A stretch of DNA of 64,000 nucleotides from Paenibacillus sp. J45TS6 (GCF_018403285.1 NZ_BOSJ01000006.1:1-64000), one strand, 5' to 3'; shown: positions 45,090-54,193, counted from the stretch's first letter. The notes: generated by a model from the letters alone, not told the origin. Numbers and translations: made by a program.

Positions 45090-45871
45090 TGAAGGTAGAT
45101 GTATTAACACTGTTCCCTGAGATGTTTCCTGGTGTGTTTGAGACAAGTATTCTCGGAAAAGCACAAGAAAAAGGCATTGTATCTTTACAAGCGATCAATT
45201 TTCGTGAGTATTCAGGCAATAAACACGGACAGGTAGATGATACGCCTTATGGCGGCGGTGGGGGGATGGTTCTTAAACCAGAACCTATTTTTAACGCAGT
45301 TGAAAGTATCACAGGTACAGATTTAGAGAATGGCGCGGTAGATCCTTCTAAGAAACCTCCTCGCATTATTCTGATGTGCCCGCAAGGCGAGACATTCTCT
45401 CAGAAAAAAGCTGAGGAACTCTCCAAAGAAGATCACCTGATCTTTATTTGCGGTCATTATGAAGGTTATGATGAACGAATCCGCGAGCATCTCGTTACAG
45501 ACGAGATCTCTACAGGAGATTATGTACTTACTGGCGGAGAACTTCCTGCCATGGTGGTAATCGATAGTGTGGTTAGACTCCTTCCTGGGGTTCTGGGTAA
45601 CGAAACGAGTGCGATCACGGACTCATTTAGCACAGGCCTCTTAGAATACCCTCACTACACGAGACCAGCCGAGTACAGAGGACATAAAGTGCCGGACGTC
45701 CTGTTATCTGGTCATCATCGTAATATTGATCTATGGCGTAGACAGCAGTCGCTTTGGCGGACATATACGCGCCGTCCAGACCTGCTTGAGCATATCGAAA
45801 TGACGAAGAAGGAAAAGATATGGCTCGATCAGCAGATTCGTGAGCATGAACAAAACAATGAAGCTGAATAA
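45089..45871 (+). CDS. trmD: tRNA (guanine37-N1)-methyltransferase
   Basis: A 260-residue SPOUT methyltransferase that makes m1G37 and prevents frameshifting. It opens [13 protein letters not shown]; the trefoil-knot motifs are [12 protein letters not shown] and [18 protein letters not shown], and the [15 protein letters not shown] loop is standard. Normally rplS follows at once; here a terminator and a minus-strand deacetylase intervene. Confidence 0.97.
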   Translation: MKVDVLTLFPEMFPGVFETSILGKAQEKGIVSLQAINFREYSGNKHGQVDDTPYGGGGGMVLKPEPIFNAVESITGTDLENGAVDPSKKPPRIILMCPQGETFSQKKAEELSKEDHLIFICGHYEGYDERIREHLVTDEISTGDYVLTGGELPAMVVIDSVVRLLPGVLGNETSAITDSFSTGLLEYPHYTRPAEYRGHKVPDVLLSGHHRNIDLWRRQQSLWRTYTRRPDLLEHIEMTKKEKIWLDQQIREHEQNNEAE

Positions 45872-45976
45872 GCAGGCCACTGTGGATAACTATGATTACG
45901 ATAAACTAAGATACCGTTTTATGGATTGATAGAGATATATCCTTAGTTCGAGCATTATCTACTAAAATACAAAAAG

Positions 45977-46017
45977 AAAGGCTGCACCCATGTATATCTA
46001 TTGGGTGCAGCCTTTTT
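45977..46017. terminator. Bidirectional terminator trmD / deacetylase
   Basis: AAAGGCTGCACCCA (45977-45990) pairs with TGGGTGCAGCCTTT, followed by TTTTCATTTT on the right and preceded by A-runs on the left. Confidence 0.9.
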
Positions 46018-46021
46018 CATT

Positions 46022-46966
46022 TTACTCCAAACTTTCATCCGGCGGATGGAGAAGGATAGATAAATCGGTACCTGTTGTTACAGTTAATCGATTCAGCTTC
46101 ATTGGATTATCACCGGGTTTAACAAAACCTTGCCTTACCGAGAATGCCATACGGTAACCTTCTTCACGCAAATAATACATCATTTGTGTACTTTTATTCC
46201 CGTAGGGATATGCAAAATAAGGGGTATCAATACCGAATTCTTTCATTTGCTTCATATCTTGCTTCAGTAGTTTTGCGTCGAGACCTGCCGCGTACGTGGA
46301 ACCGCATTTTTCAAAACCTTTATAGTGGAGATTATAGGTGTGGCTGTGGAACTCAAATACATCTTTGCTTTCTTCCATTTGTGCTTTCGTTAAAAAACTT
46401 TTACGAGCAGGATCAAACGGTTCATTATTTTCTTGTGTTTTACTTCCGATGATAAACACCGCTGCTTTGAAATTATATTTTTTCAAAATAGGATAGGCAT
46501 AAACTAGATTATTCTCATATCCATCATCAAAAGTAATGACAACTGATTTTTTAGGCAGTGTAATTTCGCCATTAACGTATTGTTCTAGCTCTTGCAGCGT
46601 AGGAGTATAGTATCCTTCTTGGTGGAGATAATCCATACCTTCTTCAAAATCTTCTACATTCATAACCGATTTGTTGCCTGGTTCTTTATTTAACGATTTA
46701 GGAACAAGATAATGATACATAAGTACAGGAACCTGTTTAGCTTGCTGCTCAGTTACATTGTCTGCATAGGCAGTGTCTATGATGTTCTCAGAAAACTGAC
46801 GATGAGACAATATAAATGATTTGTTCTTAACCATTTGCCACGAAGTACAAACCTTGTGATTAAAAGCATTTGTTGGATTTGCAACAAGTGTTGCATACAA
46901 TACAATCATGGCGACCAGGACAATAGCGAGCCGGGGGCTCCATTTTTTCAAAAACTTGCGGTTCAT
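46022..46966 (-). CDS. Polysaccharide deacetylase, membrane-anchored
   Basis: A 314-residue NodB-domain protein. Residues 12-34 are a hydrophobic signal or anchor. The domain carries VPVLMYHYL, the metal-binding first Asp pair in VVITFDDGYENN, the HxxxH-like HSHTYNLH, and YFAYPYGN. It probably deacetylates N-acetylglucosamine units of peptidoglycan or a surface glycan outside the membrane. It is transcribed against the surrounding genes and separates trmD from rplS, suggesting a later insertion. Confidence 0.88.
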   Translation of the reverse strand: MNRKFLKKWSPRLAIVLVAMIVLYATLVANPTNAFNHKVCTSWQMVKNKSFILSHRQFSENIIDTAYADNVTEQQAKQVPVLMYHYLVPKSLNKEPGNKSVMNVEDFEEGMDYLHQEGYYTPTLQELEQYVNGEITLPKKSVVITFDDGYENNLVYAYPILKKYNFKAAVFIIGSKTQENNEPFDPARKSFLTKAQMEESKDVFEFHSHTYNLHYKGFEKCGSTYAAGLDAKLLKQDMKQMKEFGIDTPYFAYPYGNKSTQMMYYLREEGYRMAFSVRQGFVKPGDNPMKLNRLTVTTGTDLSILLHPPDESLE

Positions 46967-47110
46967 ACAGTTCTCCTTTTAAAATCATCAAAGGAACGAA
47001 GATTCCTTATTGATATCTTATTATCTTTTCTCTATCCTAAACGAGAAGGAACGCTAGAAAGTTACAAGGTTCTTACAATATAATCTTTGCAAAATAATAG
47101 AGCAGGATAC

Positions 47111-47140
47111 TTGCAATATAATAGTACTGCATGTTATAAT
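47111..47140 (+). promoter_or_regulatory. Promoter and leader of rplS
   Basis: TTGCAA (47111-47116), 18 bases, TATAAT (47135-47140). About 100 bases of leader follow before rplS, with GGATA/TATCC and smaller dyads. An autogenous L19 leader is known in Firmicutes, but I could not match its consensus by eye. Confidence 0.65.
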
Positions 47141-47244
47141 TATTCTGTTGTGTGGAATACGGTGGTCCTCTGTGGATGATGATGGATAACGTTGAGAGTA
47201 TCCGGAAGATACATGAACACCTGTACGGAAGGAGGGAGTCATAG

Positions 47245-47586
47245 ATGAATATCGTCCAAGCGATTACACAAGAACAACTTCGTACTGATTTGCCAAACTT
47301 TCGTCCTGGTGACACTGTAAAAGTGCACGTTAAGGTTATCGAGGGAACACGCGAACGTATCCAGTTGTTTGAAGGTGTAGTAATCAAACGCCGTGGTGGT
47401 GGAATCAGTGAGACTTTTACAGTTCGTAAAATTTCTTACGGTGTAGGTGTGGAAAGAACTTTCCCGCTTCATTCCCCAAAAATCGATAAACTCGAAGTGG
47501 CTCGCCGTGGTAAAGTGCGTCGTGCGAAGCTTTATTATCTTCGTGAACTTCGCGGTAAAGCAGCGAGAATTAAAGAAATTCGTTAA
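47245..47586 (+). CDS. rplS: Ribosomal protein L19
   Basis: A 113-residue large-subunit protein at the 30S-50S interface. Family segments: [32 protein letters not shown] and [33 protein letters not shown] precedes the ATG. It is followed by a terminator, so it is probably a single-gene unit here, having lost its usual fusion to the trmD operon. Confidence 0.98.
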   Translation: MNIVQAITQEQLRTDLPNFRPGDTVKVHVKVIEGTRERIQLFEGVVIKRRGGGISETFTVRKISYGVGVERTFPLHSPKIDKLEVARRGKVRRAKLYYLRELRGKAARIKEIR

Positions 47587-47601
47587 TATAACGAATAACG
47601 G

Positions 47602-47628
47602 AAAGGGCTTGGAAACAAGCCCTTTTTG
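47602..47628 (+). terminator. Terminator after rplS
   Basis: AAAGGGCTTG-gaaa-CAAGCCCTTTTTG with a perfect 10-bp stem. Confidence 0.92.
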
Positions 47629-47818
47629 CTTTTTTTACTTTATCTTTGTTGAAATAGAAAGTTGTAACCTGTACTTATTTCTCTTACAATAGCTTGAGGG
47701 ACTCTTAAGTAGATGATGTTTCCTTGGTCAAAACAGGCAACCTATTGATAAGGAAAAGGAATCATACATAAATTCGTTAAATGCGTCATTTGATGACATG
47801 GAAGGATGAGAACGAGCT

Positions 47819-48439
47819 ATGGAGCAGGATGTACAAAATGAACGAGTGAATCCACCACAAGATGGAGATTCTAAATCAAAGAAAGTAAAAAATGAAGTTT
47901 GGGAATGGACCAAAGCGATTGCGATTGCTTTAGTACTGGTTTTCATTATTCGCTTCTTCTTGTTTAAACCATTTATTGTGGATGGTCCTTCAATGAAACC
48001 TAATTTTCATACGGGTGAAAGAGTCATTGTGAATCAGATCTTGTATGATATTAGAGAGCCGAAACGTGGAGAAGTTGTTGTGTTTCACGTTCCTTCCGAA
48101 AACCGAGATTTTATTAAACGAGTTATTGCGGTAGGCGGCGATACGGTTGAAGTTAACGGAGATGAAGTAAAAGTAAATGGGCAAGTTATCGATGAGCCTT
48201 ATTTAAAGGAAGCCATTGAAGAAGCTCAGGCAGATGGCGGACAGTATAATACGTATAACTTCCCGAATGAATTTTTCCCGGATGGAAAAGTGCCTGAAGG
48301 CATGATTTTTGCGATGGGAGACAACCGTAGTAATAGTACGGACAGCCGAATGATTGGTTATGTACCGCTCGAAGATGTTGTAGGTAGAGCAGATGTAATC
48401 TTTTGGCCAATTAAAGATATTGAGTGGATTAACCACTAA
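47819..48439 (+). CDS. lepB: Type I signal peptidase
   Basis: A 206-residue membrane protease that cleaves signal peptides outside the membrane. Residues 31-50 are the single N-terminal anchor, preceded by a charged cytoplasmic tail. Catalytic Ser58 is in VDGPSMKPN and Lys100 in DFIKRVIAVGGD; box E GDNRSNSTDSR is near residue 171. Single-pass Gram-positive type (SipS-like). It begins the segment leading to rbgA and rnhB. Confidence 0.95.
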   Translation: MEQDVQNERVNPPQDGDSKSKKVKNEVWEWTKAIAIALVLVFIIRFFLFKPFIVDGPSMKPNFHTGERVIVNQILYDIREPKRGEVVVFHVPSENRDFIKRVIAVGGDTVEVNGDEVKVNGQVIDEPYLKEAIEEAQADGGQYNTYNFPNEFFPDGKVPEGMIFAMGDNRSNSTDSRMIGYVPLEDVVGRADVIFWPIKDIEWINH

Positions 48440-48500
48440 GAATGATTCTGATTGATGTATAGGTTTATCAGAAATGCTGTGTAAAAGAAGGTGAATGAAC

Positions 48501-49367
48501 TTGACTATACAATGGTTTCCCGGACATATGACAAGAGCACGTCGTCAAATTCAGGATAAACTGAAACTGATTGACGTAGTAATCGAGCTGATTGATGCGC
48601 GGTTGCCGATTTCCAGCCGAAATCCCATGATCGATGAGATTTTGCAAGGCAAACCTCGGATGATATTGCTGAATAAAGCAGATCTAGCCGATCCGGAAGT
48701 AACAGAAGAGTGGATTAAGCATTTCAAAGAAGAAGGGCATACTACCCTTGCGATTGATGCGAATACAGGGACGGGCGTAAAAGACATTCCGGCAACTGCC
48801 AAGCTTCTGTTCAAAGATAAGATCGACAGACAGATTGCAAAAGGAATCAATCCTCGGCCTATCAGGGCGTTAATTGTAGGTATTCCTAACGTCGGAAAAT
48901 CGACACTGATTAACCGTATGGCAGGCCGTAACATTGCAGCAACCGGAGATAAACCTGGTGTGACGAAGGCGCAGCAATGGATTAAGGTAGCGAACAGGGA
49001 GATTGAGCTTCTGGATACCCCAGGTATTCTGTGGCCTAAATTTGAGGATCAAAATGTTGGATATCGTCTCGCCGTAACGGGAGCGATTAAAGAAGAAATT
49101 CTGAATATTGAAGATATCGCATTTTTTGCAATCAAATACCTCGTTCAGTTCTACTGGCCGGCAATGAAGGAACGTTACGGACTAGAAGAACCGCCTAAGG
49201 ATATCGATAACCCGGATGAGATTGTTGCCATTATGGAAGCAATCGGACGTAAACGCGGTGCGATCATCAGCGGTGGACGAGTAGATCTTGAGAAAGCTTC
49301 CTCTATCTTATTAAGAGAACTGAGAGCGGGCAAGCTTGGACGTTTCAGTCTGGAAGCTCCATACTAA
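48501..49367 (+). CDS. rbgA: Ribosome biogenesis GTPase RbgA (YlqF)
   Basis: A 288-residue circularly permuted GTPase needed for late 50S assembly. The G-motif order is permuted: G4 LLNKADLAD (about 54-62) comes first, then G1 [10 protein letters not shown] and G3 [12 protein letters not shown] at 48501, eight bases after AAGGTG, gives the family N-terminus TIQWFPGHM; the ATG six bases earlier is also possible. The C-terminal ANTAR-like part is complete. Confidence 0.95.
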   Translation: MTIQWFPGHMTRARRQIQDKLKLIDVVIELIDARLPISSRNPMIDEILQGKPRMILLNKADLADPEVTEEWIKHFKEEGHTTLAIDANTGTGVKDIPATAKLLFKDKIDRQIAKGINPRPIRALIVGIPNVGKSTLINRMAGRNIAATGDKPGVTKAQQWIKVANREIELLDTPGILWPKFEDQNVGYRLAVTGAIKEEILNIEDIAFFAIKYLVQFYWPAMKERYGLEEPPKDIDNPDEIVAIMEAIGRKRGAIISGGRVDLEKASSILLRELRAGKLGRFSLEAPY

Positions 49368-49406
49368 GCCATTTTACGAAATCAGCTGTGAATATAGTAG
49401 GTAGGA

Positions 49407-49438
49407 AAGGTCTCTGCTTTTATGCAGGGACTTTTTTT
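49407..49438 (+). terminator. Terminator after rbgA
   Basis: AAGGTCTCTGC (49407-49417) pairs with GCAGGGACTT, followed by T7 (one G-T pair). Confidence 0.9.
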
Positions 49439-49545
49439 ATGCCAAATTTTCATAACATATCGCTACAATGAAGAAGGTTCTCGTATAAGGTTACATATGC
49501 TATGATAATGAATACCGAGTAATACCGCGAAGGGGAAGATATGCA

Positions 49546-50223
49546 TTGAAGAATCAGGAAATTGGCATGTTAGATTATGAGGAAGAAGAGAATAAAACGA
49601 TAGATATGCTGCGCTATGAACGAGAAGCATGGGAAAGCGGAGCGGAATATATTGCAGGAATTGATGAAGTAGGAAGAGGCTGTTTGTTTGGAGATGTGGT
49701 TGCTGCTGCGGTCATTCTACCCAAAGGGCTTGTTCTTGATGGAGTGAATGACTCTAAGAAACTATCGGACAAAAAACGCGACTTGCTTTATGACATCATT
49801 ATGAAAGAAGCGCTGGCCGTTGGCGTAGGGTTCTGTGATGTCGAGACGATTGATCAGATTAACATTAGACAAGCTTCCAGACTGGCTATGAAAAAAGCAG
49901 TGGAACAACTCGCCGTTGCGCCAGATCACTTACTGGTTGATGCTGAAACAGTGGATCTTCCAATTCCTCAATTATCCATCATTAAAGGGGATGCCAATAG
50001 TCAATCCATTGGCGCGGCTTCGATAATCGCTAAAGTGACAAGAGACCGGATGTGCAAGGAAGTATGGGATGAGATGTATCCGGAATACGGGATTGCCGTA
50101 CATAAGGGATATGCAACGAAATTTCATAGAGAGCAGCTGCTGGCTTTAGGGGCTACCCCTATGCATCGGCGAAGCTTTCTTGGCAAAATTTTGGGTGAGC
50201 AGGAACAGCCGACGTTATTCTAA
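49546..50223 (+). CDS. rnhB: Ribonuclease HII
   Basis: A 225-residue RNase HII that removes RNA primers and misincorporated ribonucleotides. Asp40-Glu41 are in GIDEVGRG; the later acids are in HLLVDAE and VTRDR; the C-terminal HKGYATKFH is typical. Directly after GRG the usual PLAGPVVAAAV reads CLFGDVVAAAV, a local change at the substrate-binding loop. The start is TTG at 49546 after AAGGGG; an ATG five bases earlier stops at once. Confidence 0.93.
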   Translation: MKNQEIGMLDYEEEENKTIDMLRYEREAWESGAEYIAGIDEVGRGCLFGDVVAAAVILPKGLVLDGVNDSKKLSDKKRDLLYDIIMKEALAVGVGFCDVETIDQINIRQASRLAMKKAVEQLAVAPDHLLVDAETVDLPIPQLSIIKGDANSQSIGAASIIAKVTRDRMCKEVWDEMYPEYGIAVHKGYATKFHREQLLALGATPMHRRSFLGKILGEQEQPTLF

Positions 50224-50390
50224 TTAAGAACTCAGGTTTTTGTTTCTGTAGTAGAAGGTAACTTTGGTTTATACCGGGGTTATCTTTTTTTAATAGCACT
50301 TAACTTCAGTGTGACCAAGGGATAACCGATAATAATGATAAAGTACCACGGTGAGACAGGGCAGAATGCAATGAAAGGGGAATTACTCCC

Positions 50391-52496
50391 ATGAATATAG
50401 GACAAACCTTACGAGGGCTGTTAGGTGATTCAAAAGCAGCGGGAGGTGCAAAGTCGCTCGAATTAAAAGAAGGACAGGTGGTTCGGGCGAGCGTTGTACA
50501 GGTATCCTCAGATCAAAAAGAAGCGGTCCTTCAAATTAAAGGAGTTCAAATACGAGCTGCACTAGATACACCTATGAAAGCCGGAGATACCGCCATACTC
50601 CAGGTAGGTTCCCCGAATAAAGACGGCATGCTCGTGATGAAGCCGTATGAAGGAACACTTGCATCTGCATCACCCGGCACAATGACCGATCTCTTAAGTT
50701 CGCTTAAGCTGACTGATACAAAAGAAAACAGGCAGCTGCTGATTGCGATGCAACAAAGCGGTATTCAGCTTACGAAAGAAAATGTGACAAGCGTGCAGAA
50801 TACGATGGCGGCGAAGCCCGAAAATATAAAATTAGGGGAATGGATGAACTCAGTAAGTCTTGCTATGCAGCGAGGACTTCCCGTTACCGGAACGAGTGTT
50901 CAAAGTCTCCATATGGCTTTGTATGGTCCTTCGCTGGATCAACTTATGGGTGAACTTGATGGTATGCTGCAAAAAATCATTACGGCTGACGCTACGTGGA
51001 AGGGGAATACCGCCAAAACCGCGGGGATCGTAGACGGGAATCGAACCCCATTCCCAGGTTCTGAGATGCCGTTTCGTCCTGAAACGAAAGCAGAGAATGG
51101 TAGTGGGAATGTTAGTATGACGGAAGGTAAACGAGGAATGGTGACCTCTGCCGAGTATGGTGTTACGAGTCTTCGTGCTGAAAGTGCTGCAGGTAGCGCG
51201 GCAACACCGCTAACGAATGGAGATCTTGATTCTAAAACTGCAGGAATGGGTGCAAAGAATACGAGTGATCTAAGTTCTGTTGCTACAGGAGAACAGACTG
51301 CAAGTGAATCGGAAGGAATGACGAGTTCTAAAGTAAATACACAAGACAGCGGATTAAAGGGTAGCGGAAATATACAGAGTATGGGTATCAAAACAGGTGG
51401 CAGTGAGGAACAGAATCAGGCTCCTAAGAATGCAGCTGCTAGTGAGGGAAATGATCAGGTTCATGGCGGCGAAAATGCAAGCAAGAAAAATTTAGGCGGA
51501 GATTCTGTGGTAAAAGATACGAAGTTTGTATCCCTATCTGTATCCGCATCGAGCGAAAAAGAGCAGTTCGTAAACAGGCCTGCAAACGCAGGAACTGCAG
51601 ATCAGGGAGAGGCGGAGCTAATTCCTGCTCGCTCAGCAGCTGTGCCGCCTGGGCCTGAACTGGCGCGGCGCGTGACAAACCTGCTGCAGGAACTGCAGGC
51701 AGCGCCGCAAATCCAACTGGCCGGTGAGAACTCGGCCAGCAAAGCTGCTGCGGTGCCAGGCACGCCGCAGCAGGGACAGGGTGCTGATGCACAGCCAGCA
51801 CCCGGGCACACGCCAGCCGCCACGAGTGATGACTCGTGGGTGGGGCGTGTGCTGAAGCTGCTCGGTGCGGAGCACGAGCAGCAGATTGTGCGCGGGACAT
51901 TGCCTTCTCCCGCGCAGAGTGGGGTGGCCGCAGCAGAGCAAGCGGACACACTGAAGGGCCTGCTGCTGCAAGCAGAGGCAAGTGCAGAACTTCCGCCGGC
52001 TGTGAAAGAGACGGCTGGGCAGCTTGTGCACTTACTTACAGGGCATCAGCTGCTAATGAATACAGACCGGACTGCTCCCTTTGCCCAGATGAATTGGTTC
52101 ATCCCGTTAAACGGAGCAGACGGGCAAGTGACGGCAAATGTGCAAATCGAGTCTCGGCGCGGGCCAAGAGGTGAGCTGGATGCATCCCATTGCCGGATTT
52201 GGTTTGATCTGAATATGAAGCAGCTTGGCCCAACATTAATAGACATGCAGGTGGTTGGTAAAGTGATAAGCCTGCATATTCGTACAGATAATGAGCTTTC
52301 CGCTCGTATTTTTGAAGAAGGACATGATCAGATTGGATCACTCCTCGAGAACACAGGGTACCAGCTGTCCGTATTTCGTTCAGAAGTAGTAACAAGAGAA
52401 TCCTCTTCGAGCGGTCCCGAATCAGGACTCGGGCCAAAACAGGTGCTAGATACCTATGTACCTGACTCATATAAAGGGGTGGATATGCGAATATGA
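50391..52496 (+). CDS. FliK-like protein (YlqG-type)
   Basis: A 701-residue protein in the position of B. subtilis ylqG. Residues 1-95 form a small beta-rich domain. About 200-530 are low-complexity and Ser/Thr/Gly/Ala-rich, with an alanine- and GC-rich part at about 51,640-52,030. The C-terminal 130 residues (SRRGPRGELDASHCRIWFDL; LHIRTDNELSARIFEEG) resemble the hook-length-control domain of FliK. It overlaps the next gene by 4 bp. No other flagellar genes are near. Role unknown. Confidence 0.7.
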   Translation: MNIGQTLRGLLGDSKAAGGAKSLELKEGQVVRASVVQVSSDQKEAVLQIKGVQIRAALDTPMKAGDTAILQVGSPNKDGMLVMKPYEGTLASASPGTMTDLLSSLKLTDTKENRQLLIAMQQSGIQLTKENVTSVQNTMAAKPENIKLGEWMNSVSLAMQRGLPVTGTSVQSLHMALYGPSLDQLMGELDGMLQKIITADATWKGNTAKTAGIVDGNRTPFPGSEMPFRPETKAENGSGNVSMTEGKRGMVTSAEYGVTSLRAESAAGSAATPLTNGDLDSKTAGMGAKNTSDLSSVATGEQTASESEGMTSSKVNTQDSGLKGSGNIQSMGIKTGGSEEQNQAPKNAAASEGNDQVHGGENASKKNLGGDSVVKDTKFVSLSVSASSEKEQFVNRPANAGTADQGEAELIPARSAAVPPGPELARRVTNLLQELQAAPQIQLAGENSASKAAAVPGTPQQGQGADAQPAPGHTPAATSDDSWVGRVLKLLGAEHEQQIVRGTLPSPAQSGVAAAEQADTLKGLLLQAEASAELPPAVKETAGQLVHLLTGHQLLMNTDRTAPFAQMNWFIPLNGADGQVTANVQIESRRGPRGELDASHCRIWFDLNMKQLGPTLIDMQVVGKVISLHIRTDNELSARIFEEGHDQIGSLLENTGYQLSVFRSEVVTRESSSSGPESGLGPKQVLDTYVPDSYKGVDMRI

Positions 52497-52795
52497 AAGA
52501 GGACACCTCGCAAAAACAAGAGCAGAAAAAGGCAGTAGCTTTAAAATATACACCGGGAGAAGCAGAAGCACCGGTTGTCGTGGCAAAGGGCAATGGCACT
52601 TTAGCAGATTCAATATTAGAAAAAGCAAGAGAACATGGTGTGCCCATTCAGGAGGATGCAGCTTTAGTCGAAGTTCTCTCCAAGCTCGATTTGGATACCC
52701 AAATACCTCCCGAACTATATCAACTCGTTGCTGAAGTACTGACATTTGTCTATCAGGCAGAACAAAAAGCAAAAGTTTATACTCTTCCCGAGTAG
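52493..52795 (+). CDS. FlhB C-terminal-like export switch homologue (YlqH-type)
   Basis: A 100-residue soluble protein matching the cytoplasmic FlhB/EscU/YscU domain: AVALKYTPGEAEAPVVVAKG, then ILEKAREHGVPIQEDAALVE and QIPPELYQLVAEVLTFVY. The NPTH autocleavage motif of true FlhB is missing, and there is no membrane domain. It is coupled to the FliK-like gene, so the two may work as a pair outside the flagellum; function is not established. Confidence 0.85.
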   Translation: MKEDTSQKQEQKKAVALKYTPGEAEAPVVVAKGNGTLADSILEKAREHGVPIQEDAALVEVLSKLDLDTQIPPELYQLVAEVLTFVYQAEQKAKVYTLPE

Positions 52796-52807
52796 AGAGG
52801 AATTGCG

Positions 52808-53230
52808 ATGGATAACGGACAAGTTCCTAATAGAGCAGACTTTCGTAGTGAAATGCCCAAAGATACACGGAAAGCCAAAGGAAAAGCAGGAGAAGAAGCG
52901 GCAGCTAGGTTTTTGATAGAGGCAGGTTACCGAATCATGGAAACCAACTGGAGATGTCGAAGCGGTGAGATTGATATTATCGCTGTACTTGAGGATATGT
53001 ATATTTTTGTTGAAGTTCGAAGTCGAACCGGTTCGCATCAGTATGGAACGGCTCTTGAGTCTGTCAATCATCGTAAAATAAATCAGGTGCGGCAGACTGC
53101 CGCGGTGTATCTTCAAGATCGTCGTCTTGGTAACAAGCAGATAAGGTTTGATGTGATGGGTGTTTTACTTCCTCCCGTGAATTGGTCCGAGGGGCCGGTA
53201 GAGATTAAACATATTGAGAATGCTTTCTAA
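52808..53230 (+). CDS. yraN: UPF0102 endonuclease-like protein
   Basis: A 140-residue PD-(D/E)XK-fold protein of the YraN/UPF0102 family. Motifs: GKAGEEAAARFLIEAGYRI near residue 25, then GEIDIIAVLEDMYIFVEVRSR with Asp and the E-x-R/K pair. The family is Holliday-junction-resolvase-like, but activity has not been shown. GAGAGGAATT precedes the ATG. It closes the ylqG-ylqH-yraN string; in other Bacilli comM often follows, as here after 3.7 kb of extra genes. Confidence 0.9.
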   Translation: MDNGQVPNRADFRSEMPKDTRKAKGKAGEEAAARFLIEAGYRIMETNWRCRSGEIDIIAVLEDMYIFVEVRSRTGSHQYGTALESVNHRKINQVRQTAAVYLQDRRLGNKQIRFDVMGVLLPPVNWSEGPVEIKHIENAF

Positions 53231-53250
53231 GAAATTAGATTCACTTTTGT

Positions 53251-53295
53251 AAAGTGAAGTAATATAGAGTGAAGTAATGTAAAGTGAAGTGAAGA
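53251..53295. repeat. Three 15-bp tandem repeats after yraN
   Basis: AAAGTGAAGTAATAT, AGAGTGAAGTAATGT and AAAGTGAAGTGAAGA run head to tail. The first also pairs with TTCACTTT at 53240-53247 as a perfect 8-bp hairpin. No gene covers them. Confidence 0.8.
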
Positions 53296-53321
53296 GCGGT
53301 ATCATAGAGTTAACTGTGGAC

Positions 53322-53366
53322 GTCCAGACCCTTGGGGAAACAACCGAGTGGGTACTGGACTTTTTT
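53322..53366 (+). terminator. Terminator after yraN
   Basis: GTCCAGACCC (53322-53331) pairs with GGGTACTGGAC (one bulge) and T6 follows. Confidence 0.85.
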
Positions 53367-53497
53367 CTATTGTGAGGAATTGACTTTACAAGCATTACCA
53401 AGGTATGCTAGGGACAGTGATTTAATTGATAAACATTCTCATTATCTATGTAACTTGTGAAAAATAACTTTGAGTTTTACTTGAGGAGGAAATACGA

Positions 53498-54061
53498 ATG
53501 AGTGATACACCTGTACAAGCAGCAGCAAAGAACTTGGACATAAAGGAAGTTATCCGTGGACGCCGTACGATTAAGAAATTTCAGGAACAACCCGTACCTG
53601 TAGAAAAGATTACGGAGTTTTTGGACACAGCTGTATGGGCGCCAAATCATAAGCTTCGTGAGCCGTGGAGATTTTTACTATTTCGAGAAGAGGGACGTCA
53701 AAAGTTATCGGAGGCCATCGCAGCTGAGATGGGTGAAGACAACAAGTTTGTGACTACGGTCCTTAATGTACCGACGATTATGCTTGTGGTTATGAAGGAA
53801 GATCCAAGGCAAGCGATCTTTGATGAAGATTTTGCAGCAACAAGTGCGCTTGTGCAGAACTTTATGTTAGCAGCTTGGGCCGAAGAGGTTGGAACTTTCT
53901 GGGTAACAAAGCCGTTCTTGTACGGGCCTAAGTTTAGAGAAACACTTGGCATTGTTCCAGGTGAGAAAATTGTAGGTATGCTCTATATCGGCTATCCTGA
54001 TGTCGTGCCTAAACCACAAGAACGCACACCAGCATCTGAGAAATTAACTTTATTTAAATAA
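53498..54061 (+). CDS. Nitroreductase-family flavoprotein
   Basis: A 187-residue FMN-dependent oxidoreductase. The FMN phosphate contacts RGRRTIKKF are at residues 20-28, and WAPNHKLREPWRFLLF around 50 and GMLYIGYPD near the end are family hallmarks. Such proteins reduce nitroaromatics or quinones with NAD(P)H; the physiological substrate is unknown. GAGGAGG precedes the ATG. It stands alone between terminators. Confidence 0.88.
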   Translation: MSDTPVQAAAKNLDIKEVIRGRRTIKKFQEQPVPVEKITEFLDTAVWAPNHKLREPWRFLLFREEGRQKLSEAIAAEMGEDNKFVTTVLNVPTIMLVVMKEDPRQAIFDEDFAATSALVQNFMLAAWAEEVGTFWVTKPFLYGPKFRETLGIVPGEKIVGMLYIGYPDVVPKPQERTPASEKLTLFK

Positions 54062-54072
54062 ATTACAAATGA

Positions 54073-54114
54073 AGCCTGAATCAAGTGTAATGAGTTATGA
54101 AATTGATTCAGGCT
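54073..54114. repeat. 12-bp perfect stem-loop sharing a 21-bp block with copy B
   Basis: AGCCTGAATCAA (54073-54084) pairs perfectly with TTGATTCAGGCT (54103-54114). The loop and right arm (54088-54108) are identical over 21 bases to 22512-22532, the right end of copy B. There is no T-run, so it is not an ordinary terminator. Confidence 0.65.
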
Positions 54115-54151
54115 AGTAGTTAATCGTAGGATTCAGCTATTTAACGAAGAG

Positions 54152-54193
54152 GAAGTTCTCTTGACAGTGACATGTCATAGGGGACTTCTTTTT
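54152..54193 (+). terminator. Terminator upstream of the 54354 gene
   Basis: GAAGTTCTC (54152-54160) pairs with GGGGACTTC (G-T pairs) and TTTTT follows; the inner TGACA-TGTCA also pairs. Confidence 0.75.

Noticed and set aside
51439-52246. Long minus-strand frames opposite the FliK-like gene
   Set aside because: The GC-rich low-complexity segment removes stops; the peptides are Arg/Pro/His-rich without domain features.
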